Below are positions 45,326 to 53,896 of a stretch of DNA of 64,000 nt, piece by piece. The position numbers and the translations under genes are program-made. The notes beneath the pieces are model-generated. The model saw only the letters and a program-made list of their open reading frames with translations, was not told the origin of the DNA and made no database searches. Each line of letters opens with the position of its first letter. The first letter of the stretch is position 1. Source of the DNA: Pararhodobacter sp. SW119 (GTDB taxonomy: Bacteria > Pseudomonadota > Alphaproteobacteria > Rhodobacterales > Rhodobacteraceae); contig NZ_JADDJF010000018.1 in NCBI RefSeq assembly GCF_017811755.1, positions 1-64,000 of the forward strand, in the 5' to 3' direction.

Positions 45326-45341
45326 GTTTCGCGTGCGAAAC
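45326..45341. other. parS: parS-like palindrome 5 (one-base variant)
   Basis: GTTTCGCGTGCGAAAC differs from the other copies by one base in the core. It is 46 bp from the DUF892 stop. Confidence 0.6.
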
Positions 45342-45388
45342 AGCGGCGCGGTGCCCGGTCGCCGGAGCCGGCGACCGAGCAGGGGGCG

Positions 45389-45877
45389 TCAGGACTTGCG
45401 CTTGCCCTTGGGGTTCACGGCTTCCACGGCGAGCGCGGTCAGCTTCGCGTTCGCCGCCTTCTCCTCGTCGAGGATCGTGCCGAGAAGCGCATGGGCCTCG
45501 TCATGGCCAAGCTCTTTAGCCCATTCGCGCAGGGTGCCGTAGCGGGCAATCTCGTAATGCTCGATCGCCTGTGCCGCCCCGATGACGGACACGTCCAGCG
45601 CATGCCCTTCGGCTTCTTCCAGCAGCCCGTCGGCTTCCTTCAGAAGGCCGTCCATCGCGTCGCATTTCTCGCCCGAGGCCGACTTGCCGAGGCTCTTGAA
45701 GACCTTTTCCAGGGTCTTGATATGGCCCTTGGTCTCCTTGAGGTGATCGTCGAAGGCCGCCTTGAGATCGGCATTGCCAACCGCCTTCGAGACCTTGGGA
45801 AGCGCCTTCGAGAGCGCGTTCTCGGCCCAGTAGATGTCCTGGAGGGTGTGTTCGAAGGCTTCGTTCAGGGTCTTCAT
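45389..45877 (-). CDS. Ferritin-like DUF892 (YciF-type) protein
   Basis: The 162-residue protein starts MKTLNEAFEHTLQDIYWAENAL and has HLKETKGHIKTLEKVFKSLG, ALDVSVIGAAQAIEHYEIARYGTL and LLGTILDEEKAANAKL. This is the four-helix pattern of the YciE/YciF ferritin-like family, tied to stress responses. A short hairpin with the ribosome site in its centre abuts the ATG. It is read toward the IS element. Confidence 0.92.
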   Translation of the reverse strand: MKTLNEAFEHTLQDIYWAENALSKALPKVSKAVGNADLKAAFDDHLKETKGHIKTLEKVFKSLGKSASGEKCDAMDGLLKEADGLLEEAEGHALDVSVIGAAQAIEHYEIARYGTLREWAKELGHDEAHALLGTILDEEKAANAKLTALAVEAVNPKGKRKS

Positions 45878-45894
45878 GTGAAAGCTCCTTTCAC
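45878..45894 (-). promoter_or_regulatory. Hairpin carrying the ribosome site of the DUF892 gene
   Basis: On the minus strand GTGAAAG-gag-CTTTCAC is a 7-bp inverted repeat with the AGGAG of the ribosome site spanning its centre, immediately before ATG 45877. Translation control is possible. Confidence 0.4.
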
Positions 45895-46167
45895 GGTATG
45901 AGGTGTTGCGCCCCTGGATCCGCGCGGCACCTGTTCGCCCGCCCGCCCGCATGCGGGCGCGCCCGAGCGTGCGCCGTCTCCTTGAGCCACCTTGATTCCG
46001 GTCTGCCATGAACGCGGTTCCGTTCTGCCAGCCCGTCGAGAGCGCAACTCGGCAACCCGAGCGGGGGTTCCCGCGCTTCGGCGTCGCTTCGCGGGTTCCT
46101 GCCGGGCAAGCCCAAGTCCTCGCTTGCCATCGCATTCCCCGGGCTGGTAAGTGCCGAACACCGATGC

Positions 46168-46257
46168 GGAGAGGTGGCCGAGTGGTCGAAGGCGCACGCC
46201 TGGAAAGCGTGTAGGCGGGAAACCGTCTCGGGGGTTCGAATCCCCCTCTCTCCGCCA
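46168..46257 (+). tRNA. tRNA-Ser (GGA anticodon)
   Basis: A 90-nt class II tRNA. The acceptor stem GGAGAGG pairs with CCTCTCC, the anticodon stem CACGC/GCGTG carries loop CTGGAAA with GGA at 46202-46204, and a long variable arm, GGTTCGAATCC T-arm and encoded CCA are present. Confidence 0.95.
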
Positions 46258-46516
46258 GTCCGGCTGGCGGTCCGATCGGCCTCCCGCAGGGGCGGGGCTT
46301 CTGGCCTCCGGGGGGTGTCGCCCAAGCTTGCGCGGTATTCGGATCGGGCGTAGACTTATGCCCATTACCTCGTTTCCTGATCATCGGCGGCCTTCCGGGC
46401 ACTCCTTCCGGGGCCCTGAAGTCTGTTCCGATACCTGTGACAGAAACGGGTCCGGGTGCCCGACCGAGACGCCCGGCCCTGCGCATCGTTTTCGATGCCG
46501 GTCGAGGAAAACGATC

Positions 46517-47359
46517 ATGGCGGAAGCCTTCCATCTGCCTTGGGAATATGTCGACCACCTGATCAAGCCCGGCCTTCTGACCACGGGCGGGCGGGTGAAG
46601 CTCAACCAGTATCTCTGCTCGACGCGGTCGAACGGGGGCAACGACGGGGCCACAAGCTTCTACAAGAACTTCCGCTGGATCCGCACCGCCAGCGGCGAGC
46701 GGCTGCACGACCATGTCGGCGGCTCGGCGATCGACCTGGCGCTGAAGGGGCAGGGCAACGACAAGGCGTTCGTGAAGATCTGGAACTTCATGCTGAAGAA
46801 CAAGGATCTGCTGGACAAGTACACGGTCGAGGTCTGCGACCGGGCGAAGAAGGATGGCAGCAAGAACACCCGCAAGAGCGGCAAGATCAAGCGGATGTAT
46901 TTCGACAAGATGTCGGATGCCCAGGCGCTGCAGACGATGGTCGAGGACCGCTTCTTCGGCATGGACTGCATCGGCTTCGTGGCGAACTACCTGATCTGGG
47001 TGGGCGAGTGGGACCGTTATCATTCGGTCGGCGCGCGCCACTACCCGCGTGATGTCTGCAAGATCAACATCGACGATATCACCGAGGTGAAGCCCCTCGA
47101 CTTCATGTGCTGGCCGGGACACGTGGCGCTGATCGACTGGGTCTGGAAGCAGCTGCCCGACAAGCGCGCGCAGATCGACATGTGCCAGAGTTCGAGCGGC
47201 AAGGCGACGGGCCCGCAGACGAACGAATACGTCATCCTGCGCCAGACCGGCCAGAAGAGCGAGGGCGGCAAGCGGCTCTTCACCATCGATGGCGGCAACC
47301 CGGCGCCGCCGGTGCGTGGCCATTTCACCATCTGGCGGCGCGAAGGCTTCTGGTACTGA
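46517..47359 (+). CDS. NlpC/P60-like cysteine-hydrolase candidate
   Basis: The 280-residue protein has GMDCIGFVANYL (Cys151) and, 50 residues on, CWPGHVALIDW (His202). The spacing and the D-C-x-G-F-V and P-G-H-V motifs match the NlpC/P60 catalytic core. No signal peptide is visible, so it is either cytoplasmic or exported by another route. GAGGAAAACG precedes the ATG. It lies after tRNA-Ser and just before a par palindrome. Activity on peptidoglycan or on amide-linked EPS side chains is possible but not shown. Confidence 0.5.
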   Translation: MAEAFHLPWEYVDHLIKPGLLTTGGRVKLNQYLCSTRSNGGNDGATSFYKNFRWIRTASGERLHDHVGGSAIDLALKGQGNDKAFVKIWNFMLKNKDLLDKYTVEVCDRAKKDGSKNTRKSGKIKRMYFDKMSDAQALQTMVEDRFFGMDCIGFVANYLIWVGEWDRYHSVGARHYPRDVCKINIDDITEVKPLDFMCWPGHVALIDWVWKQLPDKRAQIDMCQSSSGKATGPQTNEYVILRQTGQKSEGGKRLFTIDGGNPAPPVRGHFTIWRREGFWY

Positions 47360-47369
47360 CCGCACCCCC

Positions 47370-47385
47370 GTTTCGCGCGCGAAAC
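47370..47385. other. parS: parS-like palindrome 6
   Basis: GTTTCGCGCGCGAAAC, starting 11 bp after the NlpC/P60-like gene. Confidence 0.75.
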
Positions 47386-47478
47386 ACCCGCCCCCTGCGG
47401 CTGAGCATTCCGCGCAGTGGGAGATGCCTGGCCGCCAACCTGTCGCAAAAACGTCGGCGGTGCACGTTCAGCCCACGT

Positions 47479-48066
47479 TCAGATCGCGAGGTCGGCCGCG
47501 TAGACGCCGAGAATCCAGCGCGGCAGCGTCGGCGCTGCCTGAACCAGGCGGCCGCTTGCAAAGACCAGCATCTGTTGCGGCGGCGTATTGAGGCGGGAGT
47601 TGTCAAAGACCATACCCCTATCAGCGCCCAACACCGCCTGGCGAATGAGCGGCTGGCTGCGTTCGTATCGCGCGCGGATCTTGTCTTCGGGAACGCCGTG
47701 GCCACCTTCTTCAGCGCGGCCGCGCACGCGTTCGACGGACAGGTCCGGGCTGTCGACGCCGACATGCATGACCACAACGAGGTATCCACGCGCCCGGGCG
47801 CTCTCGATGATCTCGAGCTTGGAGGGATGGGAGAAGACCGTCTCTGCGGCAAAGCTCGTGCCCGCCAGCAGCATCTCCTCACGGCGCCTTTCGGCGATCC
47901 GGGCGGCCTCATAGGAGGCCTCCATCGACGGATCTCGCAGCTCGTCACGCTGGATGATGTCGGCATTGATGAAGGGACCCGCGAAGCTGGGGGCCACGCG
48001 GGTCTGGTAGAGGGTGGACTTGCCGGCGCCATTGGGACCGGCAAGCAGGACAAGGCTGGGCCTCAT
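47479..48066 (-). CDS. Zeta-type toxin
   Basis: The 195-residue protein has Walker A AGPNGAGKST (residues 9-18), PFINADIIQRDEL, and GTSFAAETVFSH. The zeta family phosphorylates UDP-N-acetylglucosamine or related sugar nucleotides and so blocks wall synthesis. It overlaps its antitoxin by four bases (ATGA). Confidence 0.9.
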   Translation of the reverse strand: MRPSLVLLAGPNGAGKSTLYQTRVAPSFAGPFINADIIQRDELRDPSMEASYEAARIAERRREEMLLAGTSFAAETVFSHPSKLEIIESARARGYLVVVMHVGVDSPDLSVERVRGRAEEGGHGVPEDKIRARYERSQPLIRQAVLGADRGMVFDNSRLNTPPQQMLVFASGRLVQAAPTLPRWILGVYAADLAI

Positions 48067-48419
48067 GCAGCAGCATCATCCTTGGCGTAGACGAGGTTGC
48101 CACCGGCATCGAGCCCGACGCCCCGGCCGAGGGCCTGGCGGCCAGCGTGGAAGGCCTCTTCAGTCTCGGAGGGTTGCCCCATCTTTCTGGTGAAGGCGTC
48201 GAGCCAGGCGGCCTCCTCCTCCGCGCGCAGCTGAGTAGTATCAAGCCGCCCCTCCAGGGCCGCAGTGACGCGCGCATGATCGTAAGTGCCGGATTGCTCT
48301 ATCGCTCGGCCGATCCTGAGCCAGTGGGTGATCTGGCCGGCCACCGAGCGGCTGTGAAGCTCTGCTTCACGCCGAACCAGAGCCATGACTTCGTCGGCAA
48401 GTTTCACGGATTGCGCCAT
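48063..48419 (-). CDS. ParD-like antitoxin of the zeta pair
   Basis: The 118-residue protein starts MAQSVKLADEVMALVRREAELHSRSVAGQITHWLRIGRAIEQSG, the ParD-like ribbon-helix-helix seen with zeta toxins. A 17-bp palindrome upstream (48446-48462) and AAGGAGGGCG before the ATG support a self-regulated operon. Confidence 0.85.
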   Translation of the reverse strand: MAQSVKLADEVMALVRREAELHSRSVAGQITHWLRIGRAIEQSGTYDHARVTAALEGRLDTTQLRAEEEAAWLDAFTRKMGQPSETEEAFHAGRQALGRGVGLDAGGNLVYAKDDAAA

Positions 48420-48445
48420 GTTCGCCCTCCTTGTGTCAAGCTATA

Positions 48446-48462
48446 GGTAGCAAAATGCTACC
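48446..48462. promoter_or_regulatory. Operator of the zeta operon
   Basis: GGTAGCA-AAA-TGCTACC is a perfect 7-bp-arm palindrome, 27 bp before the antitoxin start, overlapping the likely promoter. Confidence 0.65.
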
Positions 48463-48623
48463 TTAAAATCAAGGATCGAGCCCATTTTGATAGCTCCCAC
48501 CGCGCGGAATGCGTCACCCTGCGGCGCCCGGTTCCCAGCCCCTGACGGTAAAGTTGAAGGCAGCGCCGTGGCGGGCGCCGGCTGTTCTTGGGTCGTTGAA
48601 TTTTGGCCTGATTGGCGAAAGTC

Positions 48624-48905
48624 TCAGTATTCGGTGCCTTGCCTGATATCCCAAAGCCGAAGAACCCCGATCTGGGTTGGCATCACGCGATAGACGACCA
48701 TGAAGGGAGTCCGGGGTATGGAAAACTCCCGCACTGTCTTTCGTGTGTCACTGGAATGACCAGCGTAGGGATTGGCAGCCAATGTTGCCTGGATGGCCTT
48801 CATCTTGTCGCGAGCCTTGGCGCTGCCCGCGGGGAAAACAGATCGATAATAGTAACGGAACCATTGGATGTCCTGCACCGCGCTTTCCAGGAAGACGATC
48901 TTCAT
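48624..48905 (-). CDS. RelE/ParE-family toxin
   Basis: The 93-residue protein has FLESAVQDIQWFRYYYRSVFP, NPYAGHSSDTRKTVREFSIPRTPFMVVYRVMPTQIGVLRLWDIRQG, the ParE/RelE barrel ending in a basic C-terminus. It overlaps the antitoxin gene by four bases. Confidence 0.87.
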   Translation of the reverse strand: MKIVFLESAVQDIQWFRYYYRSVFPAGSAKARDKMKAIQATLAANPYAGHSSDTRKTVREFSIPRTPFMVVYRVMPTQIGVLRLWDIRQGTEY

Positions 48906-49186
48906 GCGCTGTCGCGCGTGATGTCAGCCTTCGGTGCGGGGAGTTCGTTTTCGCTGTCCCACGAGGCGATCCAGGCATTCACCGCTTCGGCAGAGATAAA
49001 TTTCCCCTGATCTGCTTCTTCAAGGGCTGCGTCGATGGCCGCGCGCTTGGCTGCCTTGGCTTTCAGCATCGAGCGAATGGCGCGTACCGCGAGCTGCGCA
49101 GGCGGACGATCCTCGATCTCCGCTTCTTTCTCCAGTGATCTCCTCAAGTCATCGTCGAGACGAATCGAATAGGGTGTGGTGCCCAT
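48902..49186 (-). CDS. RHH antitoxin
   Basis: The 94-residue protein starts TTPYSIRLDDDLRRSLEKEAEIEDRPPAQLAVRAIRSMLKAK (ribbon-helix-helix). Its tail WIASWDSENELPAPK matches that of the antitoxin at 34027-34305. Inverted repeat arms at 49190-49196 and 49220-49226 lie upstream. Confidence 0.85.
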   Translation of the reverse strand: MGTTPYSIRLDDDLRRSLEKEAEIEDRPPAQLAVRAIRSMLKAKAAKRAAIDAALEEADQGKFISAEAVNAWIASWDSENELPAPKADITRDSA

Positions 49187-49189
49187 GGC

Positions 49190-49226
49190 GTATTCCTTTC
49201 GGCTGCGATGAACTACAATGGAATAC
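49190..49226. promoter_or_regulatory. Inverted repeat upstream of RHH-RelE operon
   Basis: GTATTCC and GGAATAC (7-bp arms, 23-bp centre) lie just ahead of the antitoxin start and may be its operator. Confidence 0.45.
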
Positions 49227-49456
49227 GAAGCGGGGTCGAAGGCAAGCGGCGTTCGATGAACCTCACGTCAAACGGGGCTCTCGAAGATTTATTCGGGGAA
49301 TGCCGCGTTGGAACAGGGAAGTCTGCCCAAGTGACCAGCGATGTCTTCAACATTTACCGTCAGGGGCTGGGCCCGGTTCGCGCCCTTCGTTCGCCCCGTC
49401 CCCTGGGCCAGACCCGCATTGCACGACGCCCGCGCTGGTCCTATGAGGGCCCCAGC

Positions 49457-49546
49457 GGATGGGTGGCCGAGTGGTTTAAGGCACCGGTCTTGAAAACCGG
49501 CGTGGGGGAGACCTCACCGTGGGTTCGAATCCCACCCCATCCGCCA
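49457..49546 (+). tRNA. tRNA-Ser (TGA anticodon)
   Basis: A 90-nt class II tRNA. GGATGGG pairs with CCCATCC, the anticodon stem CCGGT/ACCGG carries loop CTTGAAA with TGA at 49491-49493, and GGTTCGAATCC and encoded CCA are present. Confidence 0.95.
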
Positions 49547-49743
49547 TCAGCCGCAAAGCTCCTCGCCATCGTCGCCGCTCGGTGATCCGGACAGGTCTTG
49601 CGCCATGATCTTTCGGTTCAGGCAGTTAACTACGCCGGTGTTTCGTCACTATGCGCCACGCCGCCGTCATTCTACGGTCCAGAAATTGCCGGATTCAAGG
49701 CGCGTTATCTACGGTCTATCGTGCGCGTATGCAGGAGTAGCGA

Positions 49744-50157
49744 GTGGAAGCCCGATTTCCGAAATGGCAAAAGGCCTGGTGCGGTCGCCTGGCCGACGAG
49801 TCCGGCAGCGCATCGCTGGAAGCGGTGCTCTGGACGCCCGTCTTCATCGCCTTCATCGCGCTTGTTTTCGATGCATCCATGATCCTGATGAACCGTGCGC
49901 ATGTGCTGCGGGCAATCCAGGACGGCAATCGCGCTTACGCCGTCGGTCGGCTTGACAGCCTGGAGGCGACCGAGGCGGCGATCGCGGCGGGCGCGGCGCG
50001 CTTCGGCGCCATTGTCGCGCCCGAGAGCACGCGGCAGGGAGACATCGTGCAGAGCGTCGTGCGCGTGCGTGCGGGCGATCTTTCCGGCGTGGGGCTGCTG
50101 CAGCCCTTTGCCAACATGCAACTCACCATCTTCTCTCATCACCTGATCGAAAATTGA
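49744..50157 (+). CDS. TadE-like pilus protein
   Basis: The 137-residue protein starts at GTG 49744 after AGGAG. It has an N-terminal ESGSASLEAVLWTPVFIAFIALVFDASMILM, the TadE/F-type prepilin-like helix with Glu at +5 of the mature part. TadE-type minor pseudopilins assemble the Flp pilus. It is followed by a TadG-like gene; no TadZ, RcpA or other Tad genes are in the window. Confidence 0.8.
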   Translation: MEARFPKWQKAWCGRLADESGSASLEAVLWTPVFIAFIALVFDASMILMNRAHVLRAIQDGNRAYAVGRLDSLEATEAAIAAGAARFGAIVAPESTRQGDIVQSVVRVRAGDLSGVGLLQPFANMQLTIFSHHLIEN

Positions 50158-50178
50158 GGACCGATAGCGAGAAACGGC

Positions 50179-51507
50179 ATGCGCATGACTGAATCCTCCA
50201 TCTTCCGTCCGCGCGATTTCTTCAGCAATGAGGACGGCTTCTTCACGGTCTTCAGCCTCTACGTGCTGATCGTCATGATCCTGCTGTCCGGCTTCGCGCT
50301 GGATCTCGCCAACCACTACTCGGCGCGCACGCAGCTGCAGACGGCCGCCGACAGCGCCGCCCATGCCGCGCTGGTTGTCCGGCAGCGCGAGGAGGCGGTC
50401 GATGCCGTCGACTTCGCGCTCGCGGTGCACGTGGCCAACATGTCGCCCGAGCGCTTCGGCGCGGTGCTCACCGACGAGGACATCGAGTTCGGCACCTGGA
50501 GCTTCCAGGCGCGCGAATTCGTGCCGGATCCGGACTCGCTCACCGCGGCGCGGGCCACGACGCGGCTGGCCAACAGCCGCGCCAACCAGCTGCGCACCTT
50601 CCTGTTGCGCTTCGCCGGCGTCGACTCCTTCGACGTCCAGGCGACCGCGGTCTTCGCGCGCTACCAGCCGGCCTGCCTGCGCGAGGGCTTCGTCGCCGAG
50701 GGCAAGGTCGACATGCAGTCGAACAACAACTTCTTCAACGGCTTCTGCATCCATTCCAACGACCACGTACGCTTCAACCAGAACAACTATTTCGAGGAAG
50801 GCACGATCGTCTCGATGCCCGATCTTGACAAGCTCGACATCCCTAACAGCGGTTTCTCGCAGAACGAGGGGCTGGAGGCGGCGCTGCGCGAGGGGAAGAT
50901 GGACATCCGCATCCTCGACGAGCTGGAGAACATCATCGAGGGGCTGGGCGATCGCGAAGCCGCCTACCTGCCCGACTACGTCAACCCGCTCGATCCGGTG
51001 ATCACCATCGCGCCGAACAACAACCTCGAGGCGGGCGACTTCACCCCGGGGCGGGTCCACCGGATCAACTGCAGCAATTCCAACGGCAAGTTCGGGTTCA
51101 AGAACAACGTGGTCCTGACCGAGGTCGTCATCGTCACCAATTGCCAGGTCAGCATGAGCCAGAACATGCGGCTCGAAGACGTGATCCTGGCAACCACGAA
51201 TACCAACACCAAGTCGATCAGCGGTGCGTCGAGCGCGAATTTCGGGCGCGACGACGACTGTGCCCCCGGCGGCGGGGCGCAGATCATCACGCTCGGCGGG
51301 ATGGAGTTCCCCTCGAGCCTGGGGATCTTCGGCAGCCAGCTTTTGGCGCAGGGCAACATCGAGTTCGCGGCGCGGGCCGACGGGATCCAGGGCGCGTCGC
51401 TGGTTGCCGGCGGTCAGATCGACGGCACCTCGAATTCCAGCATGTCGCTGTGCGGTAGCGGCATGGAGGGCAACTTCGAGGCCAACTATTTCCGCATGGT
51501 GTTCTGA
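50179..51507 (+). CDS. TadG-like pilus assembly protein
   Basis: The 442-residue protein begins DFFSNEDGFFTVFSLYVLIVMILLSGFALDLANHYSARTQLQTAADSAAHAAL, the TadG N-terminal helix (vWA-type pilus-assembly proteins start like this). The rest has no clear VWA site but has repeated Asn/Gly-rich, beta-helix-looking stretches. It may be a surface adhesin-type pseudopilin. Same operon as the TadE-like gene. Confidence 0.75.
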   Translation: MRMTESSIFRPRDFFSNEDGFFTVFSLYVLIVMILLSGFALDLANHYSARTQLQTAADSAAHAALVVRQREEAVDAVDFALAVHVANMSPERFGAVLTDEDIEFGTWSFQAREFVPDPDSLTAARATTRLANSRANQLRTFLLRFAGVDSFDVQATAVFARYQPACLREGFVAEGKVDMQSNNNFFNGFCIHSNDHVRFNQNNYFEEGTIVSMPDLDKLDIPNSGFSQNEGLEAALREGKMDIRILDELENIIEGLGDREAAYLPDYVNPLDPVITIAPNNNLEAGDFTPGRVHRINCSNSNGKFGFKNNVVLTEVVIVTNCQVSMSQNMRLEDVILATTNTNTKSISGASSANFGRDDDCAPGGGAQIITLGGMEFPSSLGIFGSQLLAQGNIEFAARADGIQGASLVAGGQIDGTSNSSMSLCGSGMEGNFEANYFRMVF

Positions 51508-51630
51508 GACGCCCTTGTCGATCGCTTCGGGCGTGCGCGTGCGCACACATGGCCCGTCGGGCCTGAAAATCGTCTAGGGATTGCATGAAATCCCCCGTAG
51601 ATGAGATTCAGGAACGGAAAACCGCCCGAA
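51508..51630. other. Start of gap after TadG gene
   Basis: No gene is seen between 51508 and 51820; repeat copy B occupies 51631-51765 and the rest holds no feature that I can assign. Confidence 0.3.
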
Positions 51631-51765
51631 AGTGAAAAGAATCGACGTTTTTTGCCCCGGGACTTTCGCACGATTTTCGGGCCGTTTTGGGGTTGGGATG
51701 GTGGCGCATACCATATCTGGGGGGTCAACCCGGCCGCGCGGCTTCATTTCCCCTGCCGCGCCCCC
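51631..51765. repeat. Dispersed repeat, copy B
   Basis: It matches 5654-5787. Reading minus strand from the CCAGATATGG end, both copies can be translated as a short start M-V-C-x-T-x-P-T-P-K-R-P-E-N-R-A-K-V with few differences, so a tiny coding remnant is one explanation. Confidence 0.7.
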
Positions 51766-51820
51766 GACCGGGCGGCGCGGCGGGGGCCTGACCACGTTGC
51801 ATCCAGGTGCCTCGGGGGCG

Positions 51821-52414
51821 TCAGCCCGCTTCCTGGTCGCAGGCCCCGTCGCCGCCGCCGAAGCGGTGGGACGACCAGCCCTCGGCAATGACCGGCTGGC
51901 CCGGGCCGTTGGTCACGCTCAGATACGCCCAGCCGTCGCGCGGCCAGTATTCGGAATAGACGAACTGCCCCGGCGCCACCCGGCCGGTCACCGGCGCCGC
52001 GGCCGAGGTGCCGGCATGCAGCGTGAAGGGCGCGCCGCGGTAGCCCAGGCAGCCCCAGCCGAGTTCATCGGGCTCGGGCAGGTCGATCAGCCGCGACAGG
52101 CGGGCGTGGATGCCGCGCTGTCCGGCGGAGGGCGCGCGCGACGTGTCCATCCGGCAGCCGATGCGGCCCTCAAGCTCGCGCATCCGCGCCACCGCTGCCC
52201 GGTCCGTGGCCGACAGCGCGGGATCGGTGCCGGTGCAGCCGGAATTGCCGAACAGCTGCTGCGCCAGCGGGCTGGAAAAGCAGTAGCCGGCGCGGTGAAA
52301 GATCATGTTCCGCGTCACCCAGAGCAGGTCGCAGAAGGTGTCGGCCCGCGCCGCGGGCGCCAGCGCCGGCTGGAACAGGACCGAAAGCAGAAGGGCAGGC
52401 AGCAGGTGTCGCAT
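51821..52414 (-). CDS. Exported DUF4453-like protein with SH3-like end
   Basis: The 197-residue protein has a signal peptide (LLPALLLSVLFQPALAPAARA), then CDLLWVTRNMIFHRAGYCFSSPLAQQLFGNSGC, a YARHG/DUF4453-like helical unit common in Rhodobacteraceae. A C-terminal SH3-like strand segment has GRVAPGQFVYSEYWPRDGWAYLSV. It has six or more Cys in the mature part. Function unknown, periplasmic. Confidence 0.7.
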   Translation of the reverse strand: MRHLLPALLLSVLFQPALAPAARADTFCDLLWVTRNMIFHRAGYCFSSPLAQQLFGNSGCTGTDPALSATDRAAVARMRELEGRIGCRMDTSRAPSAGQRGIHARLSRLIDLPEPDELGWGCLGYRGAPFTLHAGTSAAAPVTGRVAPGQFVYSEYWPRDGWAYLSVTNGPGQPVIAEGWSSHRFGGGDGACDQEAG

Positions 52415-52666
52415 GGCGCGGTTCCTTCGCGGGGGATGCGGCGAAGTCTATCATCGCGCGCCGGGTCCGGAGAAGGCGTTTTCCGTCCGTCCCGGGGGTG
52501 GGGCAGGGCGGAATTGACATCCCGGCCCGCGCCGCCTTTTCTGGCCTGGCACAGGCGGGGCGACACAGCCGAAGTCCAGGCCATGCGCGCGCAGGAAGAT
52601 CCGGCGGCGCTATGCGCCGGGCAGGGGGCCGCGCCGGCGTGACGCCCTGAAGGGCAGGGGGCGGCT

Positions 52667-53785
52667 TTGGAACCGGGGGCAGAGGGCAGGGCGGAAACCG
52701 GCGGTGCGGCGCGCAAGATCATCCATGTCGACATGGACGCCTTCTATGCCTCGGTCGAGCAGCGCGACGACCCGGCCTTGCGCGGCAGGCCCGTCGCCGT
52801 CGGCGGCTCGGCCGCGCGCGGCGTGGTGGCGGCGGCCAGCTACGAGGCGCGCGCCTTCGGCGTGCGCTCGGCCATGCCGTCGGTCACGGCGCGGCGCAAA
52901 TGCCCCGAACTGGTCTTCGTGCGCCCGCGGTTCGAGGTCTATCGCGCCGTCTCGGGGCAGATCCGCGCGATCTTTGCCGAGTTCACCGACCTGATCGAGC
53001 CGCTGTCGCTGGACGAGGCCTATCTGGACGTGACCGCGAACAAGCAGGGCCTCGCGCTCGCGACCGAGGTCGCGCGCCGCATCCGCGCCCGCATCCTGGC
53101 GGAAACCGGCCTCACCGCCTCGGCCGGGATTTCGTACTGCAAGTTCCTGGCCAAGATCGCCAGCGACATCAACAAGCCCGACGGGCAGGCGGTGATCCCG
53201 CCGGCGCGCGGGGCCGCCTTCGTGGCCGCGCTGCCGGTGACGAAGTTCCACGGCGTCGGCCCGGCGACGGCGGCGCGGATGGAACGGCTGGGCATCCGCA
53301 CCGGGGCCGACTTGCGGGCCTGCGATCCGGCCTTCCTGCAGGCGCATTTCGGCAAGGCCGGGCGCTGGTATTTCGACATCAGCCGCGGCATTGACACCCG
53401 CCCGGTGCAGCCCCACCGGCCGCGCAAGTCGCTGGGCACCGAGGACACCTTTGCCGCCGACCTTTTCGATGCCGACGCCGCGCGCGCCGAACTGGCGACG
53501 CTGGCCGCCAAGGTCTGGCGGCAGGCCGCGGCGCGCGATCTGCGCGGGCGGACGGTGGTGGTGAAGGTGAAATATGCCGATTTCCGGCAGATCACCCGGT
53601 CGCGCACGCAGGCCACCGCCGTCGCCTCGGAGCCCGAACTGGTGCAGCTGGCCCAGGGGTTGCTGGCGCCGCTTTTCCCCACGCCGCGCGGCATCCGCCT
53701 GCTGGGGGTGACGCTGGCCACGTTCGACCGCGGCGCCGAAGGGGCGGTCCAGCTGCCGCTCTGGCAGGAGGACCCGCCGGGCTGA
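52667..53785 (+). CDS. dinB: DNA polymerase IV
   Basis: The 372-residue Y-family polymerase has IIHVDMDAFYASVEQRDDPALRGRPVAVGG and SLDEAYLDVT for the metal-binding Asp/Glu, then KFLAKIASDINKPDGQAVI, KFHGVGPATAARMERLG (HhH) and a little-finger domain. The start is TTG at 52667; no better in-frame start precedes the conserved HVDMDAF. DinB makes error-prone DNA synthesis past lesions. It stands alone, with a 252-bp gap to the DUF4453 gene. Confidence 0.93.
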   Translation: MEPGAEGRAETGGAARKIIHVDMDAFYASVEQRDDPALRGRPVAVGGSAARGVVAAASYEARAFGVRSAMPSVTARRKCPELVFVRPRFEVYRAVSGQIRAIFAEFTDLIEPLSLDEAYLDVTANKQGLALATEVARRIRARILAETGLTASAGISYCKFLAKIASDINKPDGQAVIPPARGAAFVAALPVTKFHGVGPATAARMERLGIRTGADLRACDPAFLQAHFGKAGRWYFDISRGIDTRPVQPHRPRKSLGTEDTFAADLFDADAARAELATLAAKVWRQAAARDLRGRTVVVKVKYADFRQITRSRTQATAVASEPELVQLAQGLLAPLFPTPRGIRLLGVTLATFDRGAEGAVQLPLWQEDPPG

Positions 53786-53896
53786 GCCCGCGCAGCCGGA
53801 ACCCGGCGGGGGGCCGCGCGTTGAAAGGACAGGCGTCGATCGATGCGCCCCCGGCGCAGCCTACCCGCCCCGATCGACAGGAAATGGAGATCGGCA

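Noticed and set aside
45389-47365. A 658-codon minus-strand frame through the DUF892 gene, tRNA-Ser and 46517 gene
   Set aside because: Only the DUF892 part has motifs; the rest crosses a tRNA gene and lies opposite a better gene, so it is a high-GC run-on.
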